Positions 45,807 through 54,364 are shown, counted from the first letter of the stretch. The stretch is 64,000 nt of DNA from Roseateles depolymerans (GCA_003241055.1 QFOD01000002.1:1-64000), one strand, 5' to 3'. Made by a program: numbers and translations. Notes: generated from the letters alone by a model not told the origin.

Positions 45807-46148
45807 TCAGAGCTGCAGCTTGATCAGCTCGTCCACGGCGCCAACCACCTTGTTGCGCACCTGCATGAGCATGGAGAAGGACAGGCTGGCCTGCTGGCTC
45901 GACAGCATGGCGCCGACCAGGTCGTCGCTCTCGCCGCGCTCCACGGCCTCGATGCGCTTGCCGGCTTCCTGCTCCTGGTCATCCACACGACGCAGGATCT
46001 GCTCGAAGCCCGCGGTGGATGAGCCGCCGCCGTTTTCGGCCGGCGCCACCAGCGCCTGGGCGTCCCGCTGCATCTGCACGGCGTCCTGGCGCAGCAGGGA
46101 TTCCATCCCCGACTGGGCCATCGCCATGCTGACTGTGCTGATCGACAT
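45807..46148 (-). CDS. fliE: Flagellar hook-basal body protein FliE
   Basis: 113 aa with the C-terminal FliE signature (AMLSSQQASLSFSMLMQVRNKVVGAVDELIKLQL). The start MSISTVSMAMAQ has a GGGGAG ribosome-binding site; the longer in-frame version is rejected. First gene of the long minus-strand flagellar series, facing the 0.9 kb gap. Confidence 0.92.
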   Translation of the reverse strand: MSISTVSMAMAQSGMESLLRQDAVQMQRDAQALVAPAENGGGSSTAGFEQILRRVDDQEQEAGKRIEAVERGESDDLVGAMLSSQQASLSFSMLMQVRNKVVGAVDELIKLQL

Positions 46149-46311
46149 TCCACACTCCCCGTTTGGGCAGGCTGCCTGGCAGCCCGCCGATTTCATTCGC
46201 CGCCCCTGGACAGGCGCCGCCGAACTTCATCTCGCTCGACCGACCCGCCGTGGCAGGTCAGTTCTTTATTCGCTGCAAACCTTAGTCTCTTGATCCGGGT
46301 TTTTCCGAGTT

Positions 46312-46326
46312 AAATCGAAAATAGCG
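46312..46326. promoter_or_regulatory. FlhDC-like half-site in the fliE-fliM spacer
   Basis: AAATCGA followed by AAATAGCG matches the enterobacterial FlhD4C2 half-box AANSSNN-AAATARCG at all but one position. The second, inverted half-site at the usual 10-12 bp spacing was not found, and no flhDC genes are in the window. It lies about 165 bp before the fliE start codon. Confidence 0.3.
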
Positions 46327-46339
46327 GGCAATATTCCCC

Positions 46340-46364
46340 CATCACCGGGATTAACCCAGTGATG
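46340..46364. repeat. Imperfect palindrome in the fliE-fliM spacer
   Basis: CATCAC/GGG pairs with CCC/GTGATG around ATTAA, with one mismatch (C-A). It is 14 bp from the FlhDC-like half-site. Either a protein-binding site or an RNA hairpin; no T tract follows. Confidence 0.4.
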
Positions 46365-47056
46365 ACAGCAATATGAAGAGATCGGCCTTGCCCTGCATTC
46401 CGCCCCGTTGACAACGGCGCGAACCCTGCAAGCCATAACCATTGAGAGCCCTGCGATAAGGCGGATGCATAGCCAGACCGTCCTGTCCTGAGACGGGCCA
46501 TGCCCAACGCGCCAAACGGGTCGCAACAGGCCCCGGAGGAGCCCAGCACAGACATGCGCCCCCGAGACCGACGCAGCACGCCGCTCGCAGACTTCAGGTC
46601 TGGCAACCCCGCTATCGTGATTCGGCCCGGAACCGAACGTTAGACCGGAGGCTTTGCGACCCCGGCTTTCGCTCGGGTGTGCCCTGATGTGAACCACTGT
46701 AACGGCGCCGCGAACACGTCGACAAGCACTCGTTGTGCAGTGCGGCAAACGCACTCAATTCGACGTGAAGAAGTTCACGGCGATTTTTTGACAACCGCAG
46801 AATCAGAAATGAGGATTTAAACGAACCGACACCAATTGATAAATTCGCAGCCACGTATATCGACGCACCCCCAGGAGCATGGGCGACCACGTTTGACCGT
46901 GACTTAAACCGCTTTTCGCCTGCGACGTGGCGCAGCCCCCAAACCACGCGTGATTTCTTACCGTGAGCCTCCGGCAGTTATTTTGCGCACCGCAATATCC
47001 CCGCCGTTCATTCCTAGAATGACTCACTTTTGTAAAGCCGCAATCCTGCGTCCCCC

Positions 47057-47929
47057 ATGTCCAGCAACGCTCCCACATCCCGCTCCGCCGCGCTCGACCC
47101 GCGCTGCCTGGGTCGCCCGGTGCACCTGCTGCCGCGGGTGACCGAGGGCCTGCGCGACGCCCTCCAGCGCGGCCTGTGCCTGCCCTGGAACCGCCGCTAC
47201 CGCACCCGCTACGAGATGCGCAGCGTCGCACTGCTGCCGCTCAACCAGACCGGCGCCGAGCTGCCCGGCCGCTGGCTGCGTACCCAGGGCCCGCTCGGGC
47301 CGCTGGCCTGCCAGATCGACCGCGCACTGGTGCTGAGCCTGATGGCGCGTCGGCTGGGCCTGGCCAGCGCCCCTTCGGCCCATGACGGCGACCCCAGCAC
47401 CGCGACGGAAGAGCGCCTGCAACAGGCGGTCGCGCTGCAGCTGTGCGGCCAGAGCATCCATCTGCTGGCCCAGGCCGCGGTGGCCGATTCGCTGGCCGAC
47501 AGCATCCCGGCCCCCACGCTGGCCCCGTTGCAGGCCGGCGGCGCCATCAGCCTGCCGGCGGACGGCTGGATCCTCGAGCTGCGCCTGTGGGACGCCGAGG
47601 CCCAGCCGCCGGTCGACATGATCATGCGGGTGGCCCTGGACGGCGCCTACGTCGCCCCGGTGCTGCGCCATCTCGCCGGCCCCGGCCGTGCGCCCAAGAA
47701 CACCAAGGCCGCCCAACCGCTGCCGCGTCGACTAACGTTGAAGATGCAGGCCCGGCTGCTGGAGCGCGAACTGCCGCTGGGCGACGTGCTCGATCTGCGG
47801 CCCGGCGCGCTGATTCCCGTGCGGCTGGCGGACGCCACCCTGATGGTGGACGGCTCGCCGCTGATGAGCGCGGCCGTGGCCGAGCATCAGGGCAAGCTGT
47901 GCCTGACCTCTTTTCAAGACCTGGAGTGA
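47057..47929 (+). CDS. fliM: Divergent, short FliM-type flagellar motor switch protein
   Basis: 290 aa. The C-terminal SpoA domain (about 220-288: ARLLERELPLGDVLDLRPGALIPVRLADATLMVDGSPLMSAAVAEHQGKLCL) fits FliM/FliN. The N-terminal LSQDEIDALL-type CheY-binding peptide of standard FliM is absent, and the CheC-like middle domain is hard to recognise. It lies immediately before fliN and heads the fliMNPQR-flhBA series, the place of lfiM in Flag-2. A SctQ-like annotation is possible. C-ring membership is likely; CheY responsiveness is doubtful. Confidence 0.75.
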   Translation: MSSNAPTSRSAALDPRCLGRPVHLLPRVTEGLRDALQRGLCLPWNRRYRTRYEMRSVALLPLNQTGAELPGRWLRTQGPLGPLACQIDRALVLSLMARRLGLASAPSAHDGDPSTATEERLQQAVALQLCGQSIHLLAQAAVADSLADSIPAPTLAPLQAGGAISLPADGWILELRLWDAEAQPPVDMIMRVALDGAYVAPVLRHLAGPGRAPKNTKAAQPLPRRLTLKMQARLLERELPLGDVLDLRPGALIPVRLADATLMVDGSPLMSAAVAEHQGKLCLTSFQDLE

Positions 47930-47932
47930 CTG

Positions 47933-48277
47933 ATGATGAGCGATAACGAGTTGATCTCCGGCCTGCTCGACGAATCGCTTTCCGAGGCCCTGCCTCAGGA
48001 CGAGCCCAAGCCCGCCCCGCGCGACCTCCCCGCGCTGATGCGCAAGATCCCGGTCACGCTGACGCTGGAAGTGGGCGAGGCCAAGCTCTCGCTGCACGAT
48101 CTGGCCCAGTTGCAGACCGACAGCGTGGTCGAACTCGACACACTGGCCGGCGCGCCGCTGGTCATCAAGGTCAACGGCACGGCCATCGGCCACGCCGAAG
48201 TGGTGGTCAGCGGCGACAGCCACGCGCTGCGCGTGCTGGACATCGAAGGCCTGGACATCGACAACCTGGGCCGATGA
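47933..48277 (+). CDS. fliN: Flagellar motor switch protein FliN
   Basis: 114 aa. Its SpoA domain begins IPVTLTLEVGEAKLSLHDLAQLQTDSVVELD and continues PLVIKVNGTAIGHAEVVV, close to the standard FliN pattern. It overlaps fliP by 4 nt and follows the fliM-like gene by 3 bp. Confidence 0.92.
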   Translation: MMSDNELISGLLDESLSEALPQDEPKPAPRDLPALMRKIPVTLTLEVGEAKLSLHDLAQLQTDSVVELDTLAGAPLVIKVNGTAIGHAEVVVSGDSHALRVLDIEGLDIDNLGR

Positions 48278-49056
48278 GCCCAGTTCTTGCGCTGACCCGG
48301 CGGCTGAGCGCGGCACGCGCCGCGCTGTTCACGGCCGGACTGGCGCTGGCCTGCCACCCCGCCGTGGCCGCCACGGTCAAGATCGCCGGTGGCGCCGGCA
48401 CGCCCGCCGCGCCGGGCGACTTCACGCTGAAGACCCAGGTCCTCATCGTCATGACCCTGCTCGGGCTGCTGCCCGTGCTGGTGTTGATGATGACCAGCTT
48501 CACGCGCTTCGTGATCGTGCTGTCGCTGCTGCGCCAGGCGCTGGGCCTGCAGCAGGGCCTGCCCAACCGGCTGATCACCGGCATCGCGCTCATCCTCACC
48601 ATCCTCGTGATGCGCCCCATCGGCCTGCAGGTCTGGGAGCAGTCGCTCAAGCCCTACGACGACGAGAAGATCACGATGACGCAGGCGCTGGAGATCGCCG
48701 AGAAGCCGATCTCGCGCTTCATGCTGGCGCAAACCAGCAAGGCCTCGCTGGCGCAGATCGCCCAGCTGGCCGGCGAGAGCCAGGTGGCCAAGCCCGAGGA
48801 GCACAGTTTCCCGGTCAAGCTCGCGGCCTTCACGCTGTCTGAGCTGAAGACGGCTTTCCAGATCGGCTGCATGCTGTTCATCCCCTTCCTGGTCATCGAC
48901 CTGGTGGTGGCCTCGGTGCTGATGGCGATGGGCATGATGATGCTGTCGCCGCTGGTGATCTCGCTGCCGCTCAAGCTGATGCTGTTCGTGCTGGTGGACG
49001 GCTGGACGCTCACCGTCAACACCCTCGTGTCCAGCGTGCGCGGCCTGTCCGGCTGA
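48274..49056 (+). CDS. fliP: Flagellar type III export protein FliP
   Basis: 260 aa with a signal peptide ending AVAA, four transmembrane helices, and conserved TSFTRFVIVLSLLRQALG and AFTLSELKTAFQIGCMLFIPFLVIDLVV. No fliO gene precedes it, as is common in lateral-type systems. It forms the core export gate with FliQ and FliR. Confidence 0.96.
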   Translation: MSPVLALTRRLSAARAALFTAGLALACHPAVAATVKIAGGAGTPAAPGDFTLKTQVLIVMTLLGLLPVLVLMMTSFTRFVIVLSLLRQALGLQQGLPNRLITGIALILTILVMRPIGLQVWEQSLKPYDDEKITMTQALEIAEKPISRFMLAQTSKASLAQIAQLAGESQVAKPEEHSFPVKLAAFTLSELKTAFQIGCMLFIPFLVIDLVVASVLMAMGMMMLSPLVISLPLKLMLFVLVDGWTLTVNTLVSSVRGLSG

Positions 49057-49072
49057 ACCTGCGGAGCCCGCC

Positions 49073-49342
49073 ATGAGTCCAGACATCGCCATCGACCTCA
49101 TCAGCGAAAGCCTGAACCTGACCATGCTGCTGGTGCTGGTGCTGGTGCTGCCCAGCCTGGCCATCGGTCTGGTCGTGGCGCTGTTCCAGGCCGCCACGCA
49201 GATCAACGAGCAGACGCTGACCTTCCTGCCGCGCCTGCTGGTGACGCTGCTGACGCTGGGGCTGGCCGGCCGCTGGATGGTGGGCCTGCTGATGGACTTC
49301 TGCGTCTCCATCTTCGAGCGCGCCGCTCACCTGGTGGGCTGA
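49073..49342 (+). CDS. fliQ: Flagellar type III export protein FliQ
   Basis: 89 aa with two membrane helices and the FliQ motif VALFQAATQINEQTLTFLPRLL. Lies between fliP and fliR. Confidence 0.95.
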   Translation: MSPDIAIDLISESLNLTMLLVLVLVLPSLAIGLVVALFQAATQINEQTLTFLPRLLVTLLTLGLAGRWMVGLLMDFCVSIFERAAHLVG

Positions 49343-49346
49343 CGCC

Positions 49347-50132
49347 GTGGAGTTCGAGTTCGGCCAGCTGCTGGTCTGGCTCTCCGCGCTGTGGTGGCCG
49401 TTCTGCCGCACGATGGCGCTGCTGGCCGCCGCCCCCACCATCGGGGACGCCGGCATCCCGATGGCGGCGCGCGCGCTGCTCGCGCTGGTGCTGGCCGTGG
49501 TGCTGATGCCGGTGTCACAGTCCACCGCGCACGCCATTCCGGTGTTCTCGATGCAGGGCATCCTGGCCGCGGGCGAGCAGGCGCTGATCGGCCTGACGCT
49601 GGGCCTGAGCTTTCACCTCGCGATGGCCGTCATCGGCGTGCTGGGCTTTTTGCTGTCGTCGCAGCTGGGCCTGGCCATGGCGCTGCTGAACGACCCCATC
49701 AACGGCAGTTCCAGCGACGTCATCACCGCGCTGCTCAACGTGCTGTGCACCCTCGCCTTCTTCGGCATGGACGGCCACCTGCTGTTCACCGCCGTGCTGG
49801 GCCAGAGCTTCCACGCCTGGCCGGTGGGCGGCGGGCTGGCGCTGCTGAGCATGCAGAACCTGGCCTACAACCTGGCCTGGGTGTTCTCCGCCGCCGTGCT
49901 GCTGGCACTGCCGGTGGCCGCCGCCACGCTGGTGGTGCAGATCGGCATGGGCCTGCTGACCCGCGCCGCGCCGGCGCTGAACCTGTTCGCGCTGGGCTTC
50001 TCGCTGGTGACGCTGTTCGGCCTGTTCATGCTGTCGCAGATCCTCACCCATGTGCCGGATCACTACCTGCGCCTGGTGCGCCAGGTGCTCGACATGATCG
50101 AGCAGGGCATGCGCGGAGGGGCCCATGGCTGA
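49347..50132 (+). CDS. fliR: Flagellar type III export protein FliR
   Basis: 261 aa, about six membrane helices, GTG start 5 bp after fliQ. The C-terminal part (GLLTRAAPALNLFALGFSLVTLFGLFML) is typical. Overlaps flhB by 8 nt. Confidence 0.94.
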   Translation: MEFEFGQLLVWLSALWWPFCRTMALLAAAPTIGDAGIPMAARALLALVLAVVLMPVSQSTAHAIPVFSMQGILAAGEQALIGLTLGLSFHLAMAVIGVLGFLLSSQLGLAMALLNDPINGSSSDVITALLNVLCTLAFFGMDGHLLFTAVLGQSFHAWPVGGGLALLSMQNLAYNLAWVFSAAVLLALPVAAATLVVQIGMGLLTRAAPALNLFALGFSLVTLFGLFMLSQILTHVPDHYLRLVRQVLDMIEQGMRGGAHG

Positions 50133-51303
50133 GTCCAGCAGCGGCGACAAGAGCGAAAAGCCCTCGGAGCAGAAACTCCGCAAGGCACGCGAGCAGGGTC
50201 AGGTCGCGCGCAGCAAGGACATCGCCACCGCGGTGGGCTTGCTGCTGGGCCTGAAGCTGCTGGTCTGGCTCACGCCCGGCTATCTGGAGGATTTCTCCCA
50301 GCTGTTCCGCCTGGTGGTGGCCCCGCTGCAGGGCGACGACGCGCTGGCCGCACTGGACGCCCTGTGGGGCGAGGCGGCCGACCAGTCGCTGTGGCTGCTG
50401 GTGCGCATGGTGCTGCCGCTGCTGGTGCTGCCGCTGGCCATCGTGGTGGCCGGCCAGCTGGCCGGCGGCCTGATGTTCTCCGCCCAGCTGTGGGCGCCGC
50501 AGTTCTCGCGGCTCAACCCCCTGTCCAACCTCGGCCGGCTGTTCTCCGGCAAGCACTACAGCGAGTTCGGCATCACGCTGATGAAGGTGGGCGGCGTGCT
50601 GGCGGTGCTGACCTGGATCACCCGCGGCCTGTCCGCCGACTTCGTGCGCCTGCAGGGCATGAGCCTGCCGATGGCGCTCTCGCAGGCCGGCGGCCTGGTG
50701 ATGGACGCGGTGTTCAGCCTGGTGAGCGTGCTCGTGGTCTACGCCCTGGTGGACGTGCCGCTGCAGCGCCTGTTCTTCATGCGCAAGCAGCGCATGACCA
50801 AGCAGGAGGTGAAGGACGAGTACAAGCAGAACGAGGGCAAGCCCGAGGTGCGCCAGCGCATCCGGCAGCTGCAGCAGCAGCTGGCGCGCCGCAGCGTGCG
50901 CAAGGCCGTGCCCCAGGCCGACGTGGTGATCGTCAACCCCGAGCACTACGCCGTCGCGCTGCGCTACGACAACGAACGCGCCGAAGCGCCCTATGTGATC
51001 GCCAAGGGGGTGGACGAGATGGCGCTCTACATCCGCCAGCTCGCGCGCGAGTACGAGGTGCAGGTGCTGGAGCTGCCGCCGCTGGCCCGCGCGATCTACA
51101 ACTCCTCGCAGGTGCAGCAGCAGATTCCGGCCTCGCTGTACCAGGCCGTCGCCCAGGTGCTGAGCTACGTGATGCAGCTCAAGGCCTTCCGCGGCGGCCA
51201 GCGCAAGACCGAACCCCGCCTGGCCGCCGATCTGGGCGTGCCACGCCACCTGTCCGACCCTGATTCCCCCGACGGCGCCCCCGCTGCCGCCCGCACCGCA
51301 TGA
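50125..51303 (+). CDS. flhB: Flagellar export specificity switch protein FlhB (NPEH variant)
   Basis: 392 aa. The N-terminal KSEKPSEQKLRKAREQGQVARSKDI motif, four membrane helices and the cytoplasmic domain are present. The autocleavage site reads N271-P272-E273-H274 instead of NPTH, in VIVNPEHYAVALRYD. Asn and Pro, between which cleavage occurs, are intact, so processing should still happen. It switches export from hook to filament proteins when FliK signals. Overlaps flhA by 4 nt. Confidence 0.95.
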   Translation: MAESSSGDKSEKPSEQKLRKAREQGQVARSKDIATAVGLLLGLKLLVWLTPGYLEDFSQLFRLVVAPLQGDDALAALDALWGEAADQSLWLLVRMVLPLLVLPLAIVVAGQLAGGLMFSAQLWAPQFSRLNPLSNLGRLFSGKHYSEFGITLMKVGGVLAVLTWITRGLSADFVRLQGMSLPMALSQAGGLVMDAVFSLVSVLVVYALVDVPLQRLFFMRKQRMTKQEVKDEYKQNEGKPEVRQRIRQLQQQLARRSVRKAVPQADVVIVNPEHYAVALRYDNERAEAPYVIAKGVDEMALYIRQLAREYEVQVLELPPLARAIYNSSQVQQQIPASLYQAVAQVLSYVMQLKAFRGGQRKTEPRLAADLGVPRHLSDPDSPDGAPAAARTA

Positions 51304-53396
51304 AAGCACCCCGCCCCCTGATCCAGCAGCTGCGCGACCTGCGCGTGGCGGCGCCGCTGTTCCTGCTGGCCATCCTGTCGATGGTCATCCTGCCACTGCC
51401 GCCGCTGGCGCTGGACGCGCTGTTCACCTTCAACATCGTGCTGGCGCTGGTGGTCATCCTCGTCAGCGTGAATGCGAAGCGGCCGCTGGACTTCTCGGTC
51501 TTCCCCAGCATCATCCTGGCCACCACGCTGGCGCGGCTGTCGCTGAACGTGGCGTCCACGCGCGTGGTGCTGCTGCACGGCCATGAGGGCACGCATGCGG
51601 CGGGCCGCGTGATCGAGGCCTTCGGCAACGTCGTCATCGGCGGCAACTTCATCGTCGGCCTGGTGGTGTTCGTCATCCTGATGGTGGTGAACTTCATCGT
51701 CGTCACCAAGGGCGCGGAGCGCATCTCCGAGGTGTCGGCCCGCTTCACGCTGGACGCCCTGCCCGGCAAGCAGATGGCCATCGACGCTGACCTCAACGCC
51801 GGCCTCATCAACCAGGAACAGGCCCAGAAGCGCCGCAAGGACGTGGGCTCGGAAGCGGACTTCTACGGCGCGATGGACGGCGCCAGCAAGTTCGTGCGCG
51901 GCGATGCGATCGCGTCCATCCTGATCCTGCTGATCAACCTGATCGGCGGCATCGCGATCGGCGTGTTCATGCACGGCCTGTCGATGGCCGACGCCTTCCG
52001 CCAGTACGGCCTGCTGACCATCGGCGACGGCCTGGTCTCGCAGATCCCGGCGCTGCTGCTGTCGGCCGCGGCGGCCATCATCGTCACCCGCGTCAGCGAC
52101 TCCGGCGAGTTCGAGGCCCAGGTGGGCCAGCAGCTGCTGGCCTCGCCGCAGGTGCTCTACAGCGCCTCGGGCGTGATGCTGGTGCTGGCCATGATTCCCG
52201 GCATGCCATGGATGGCCTTCTCGGCCTTTGCGCTGGCGCTGGGCTATGCCGGCTGGCGCATGGCCGCGCGCGAGGGTGAGGCCGTCAAGCCCGCCGAGCC
52301 GCTCGAGACCGCGCTGGCCGTGGCCCAGCCGCCCGAGCTGGACTGGCGCGCCCTGCCCATCGTCGAGCCGCTGTCGGTGAGCCTGGGCTACAAGCTCATC
52401 GGCCTGATCGACCCCGCGCTGGGCGCCCCGCTGCAGCAGCGGGTCAAGGGCATGCGCCAGTCGCTCAGCGAGACCATGGGCCTGATGCTGCCCACGCTGT
52501 CGGTGCGCGACGACCTCTCGCTCAAGCCCAGCCAGTACGCCATCCAGCTGGGCGGCGCCGTCGTCGCACAGGCCGAGATCTACGGCGACCGGCTGATGGC
52601 CATCGCCTCGGGCCAGGTCTACGGCGACCTGGACGGCATCCCTGGCTTCGACCCGGCCTACGGCATGGCCGTCACCTGGATCACGCCGGAGCAGAAGGGC
52701 CACGCGCTGGGCCTGGGCTACCAGGTGGTGGACGCGTCCAGCGTGGTGGCCACCCATGTCTCCAAGGTGGTGCGCGAGCAGCTGCCCGAGCTGCTGCGTT
52801 TCGATGACGTGTCCGCGCTGCTGGAACGTCTCAACGCCATCGCGCCCAAGCTAGGTGCCGCGCTGGACAAGGCCTACACCCATGCCCAGCTGCTGAAGAT
52901 CCTGCGCCTGCTGCTGGCCGAGAACGTCGCGATCAAGGACATCCAGACCATCGCCAGCACGCTGGTGGAGAACGCCGAGGCCACCAAGGACCCCATCCTG
53001 CTGGCCGCCGAGCTGCGCTGCGCGCTGCGCCGCCAGATCGTCGCGCAGCTGCTGGGGCCGCAGGGCGGCATGGGCGCGCTGCGGGTGTTCAACCTCGGCA
53101 GCGATCTCGAGAACCATCTGCTGAACGCGCTGAACCAGGCCCGCGCCGGCGGCGCCAAGGTGCAGCTGGACAGCTTCCCGGTGGACCCGCAGCTGCTCGC
53201 GCAGCTGCAGCAGCACATGCCGGTCGCGCGCGACCAGATGAAGGGCCAGGGGGCCGCGCCCACGCTGCTGGTGATGCCGCAGGTGCGGCCGCTGCTGGCC
53301 CGCTACGCGCGCCTGTTCGCGCCGGGGCTGACCGTGCTGTCCTACAACGAGGTGCCGGATCAGCGCGAGATCGCGGTGATCGGGTCCCTGGGCTGA
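51300..53396 (+). CDS. flhA: Flagellar export gate protein FlhA
   Basis: 698 aa. About eight membrane helices include the FHIPEP signature region (RPLDFSVFPSIILATTLARLSLNVASTRVVLL), followed by a large cytoplasmic ring domain. It docks chaperone-substrate complexes. Last gene of the plus-strand export series; its 3' end overlaps the convergent FliK-like gene by 37 bp. Confidence 0.96.
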   Translation: MKAPRPLIQQLRDLRVAAPLFLLAILSMVILPLPPLALDALFTFNIVLALVVILVSVNAKRPLDFSVFPSIILATTLARLSLNVASTRVVLLHGHEGTHAAGRVIEAFGNVVIGGNFIVGLVVFVILMVVNFIVVTKGAERISEVSARFTLDALPGKQMAIDADLNAGLINQEQAQKRRKDVGSEADFYGAMDGASKFVRGDAIASILILLINLIGGIAIGVFMHGLSMADAFRQYGLLTIGDGLVSQIPALLLSAAAAIIVTRVSDSGEFEAQVGQQLLASPQVLYSASGVMLVLAMIPGMPWMAFSAFALALGYAGWRMAAREGEAVKPAEPLETALAVAQPPELDWRALPIVEPLSVSLGYKLIGLIDPALGAPLQQRVKGMRQSLSETMGLMLPTLSVRDDLSLKPSQYAIQLGGAVVAQAEIYGDRLMAIASGQVYGDLDGIPGFDPAYGMAVTWITPEQKGHALGLGYQVVDASSVVATHVSKVVREQLPELLRFDDVSALLERLNAIAPKLGAALDKAYTHAQLLKILRLLLAENVAIKDIQTIASTLVENAEATKDPILLAAELRCALRRQIVAQLLGPQGGMGALRVFNLGSDLENHLLNALNQARAGGAKVQLDSFPVDPQLLAQLQQHMPVARDQMKGQGAAPTLLVMPQVRPLLARYARLFAPGLTVLSYNEVPDQREIAVIGSLG

Positions 53397-54364
53397 GCCA
53401 ATTGAAGCAGCTTCGCAATCTCGGCCGCCGCACGGAACAGTGCGCCGCAGCTGGTCTCGGCCAGACCGGCCGCGATGCGCTCGGGCGACGGGGGCTTGAG
53501 GCTGGGGCTGCGCACGCTCAGCAGACAGCTGCGCAGGCGCAGCGGCACCGCCGCCAGGGCGCTCGCGATGCCGGGCAGCAGCGCCCGCACATGCTCCAGC
53601 GTGGAGGCCTGATCGGCGGCGAAGTGCAGCAGCAGGCCGTGATCCCACATCAGCAGCACCTGGACCCTGTCGCCGCGGAACTCCAGCGTGATGCACAGCA
53701 GCAGCGAGCTGCCGTCGTCGGCCGACGCCTCGCCGCCAGGCTCGTGCCGGCCATCGCGCTCCACCGGCAGCCAGGGCAGCTGGCCGGGCAGCGGCAGCAG
53801 CAGCCTCAGCAGCACGGCCTGGTTCTGCCAGCCCCCGAGCTGGAAGACCGTCTGCGGCAGCAGCCCCTCGTCGGGCAGCGCCGCGGCCACCGGCCAGCCG
53901 GCCTCGTCGACCCGCGCGGCCCGCTGCAGTTCGGCAAAGGCCTGGGCACGCCACTGGATGGCGATCATGCCCGGCTCGGCCAGCGGCGCAGGTGCCGCGC
54001 GCGCAAAGCGCTGGCTGGCCAGCCAGGCCTGGTCGGTGCGCAGTGCCGGGCTGTCGTCCGCCCAGTCCTGCGCAGCCGGCACCGTGCTCCCGGACTGCGC
54101 CTGACGCTCGACGAACTGCAGCTCCATGCGGGGCCGCAGACTCAGCACGCGCAGCAGCAGGGTGTCGCCCGGCTGGGCCTGGCCGGCACCTGCCGGCAAC
54201 GGCACCAGCAGACCCAGGCCGTCCGACCCCAGCAGGCCGCCGTCGGCGCCCTGCACCACCCGCAGCTTCAGCAGCTCGCCCAGCTGGAACTCCCGCCCGC
54301 CGGGCAGGACCGTCTGTGCGTCGATGGGACGCAGGGCGGTCAGGGCGGGGATGGAGGTGGTCAT
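53360..54364 (-). CDS. Hypothetical protein with weak FliK-like C-terminal domain
   Basis: 334 aa, no signal peptide or membrane helix. It is Pro/Ala/Leu-rich. The segment LEFRGDRVQVLLMWDHGLLLHFAADQASTLEHVRALLPGI has the beta-strand/helix rhythm of the FliK Flg_hook domain, but lacks its LxPxxLG motif. A fliK gene is already present at 36844, so this could be a second length-control or export-linked protein. The call is tentative. It is monocistronic, convergent with flhA, and divergent from the sugar genes with about 100 bp between. Confidence 0.45.
   Translation of the reverse strand: MTTSIPALTALRPIDAQTVLPGGREFQLGELLKLRVVQGADGGLLGSDGLGLLVPLPAGAGQAQPGDTLLLRVLSLRPRMELQFVERQAQSGSTVPAAQDWADDSPALRTDQAWLASQRFARAAPAPLAEPGMIAIQWRAQAFAELQRAARVDEAGWPVAAALPDEGLLPQTVFQLGGWQNQAVLLRLLLPLPGQLPWLPVERDGRHEPGGEASADDGSSLLLCITLEFRGDRVQVLLMWDHGLLLHFAADQASTLEHVRALLPGIASALAAVPLRLRSCLLSVRSPSLKPPSPERIAAGLAETSCGALFRAAAEIAKLLQLAQPRDPITAISR

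Larger units (their letters stand above)
46149..47056. other. Gene-free control region between divergent fliE and fliM (lafK position)
   Basis: About 900 bp, visibly richer in A/T than its surroundings, with several short ORFs on the minus strand that lack recognisable domains, ribosome-binding sites or the strong codon bias of neighbouring genes. In Laf/Flag-2 loci this is where the sigma54 activator gene lafK lies. It must hold the promoters of both the fliE and fliM transcription units. A FlhDC-like half-site and an imperfect palindrome are listed separately. Confidence 0.6.

Noticed and set aside
46266..46947. Small minus-strand ORFs in the fliE-fliM spacer (162 and 111 codons) as possible regulator genes
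   Set aside because: No helix-turn-helix, AAA+ or other motif, no ribosome-binding site, and codon use unlike the surrounding genes. Treated as non-coding.
51165..52757. 530-codon frame antisense to flhA
   Set aside because: Shadow of flhA; repeats of His/Asp/Gln without domain character.
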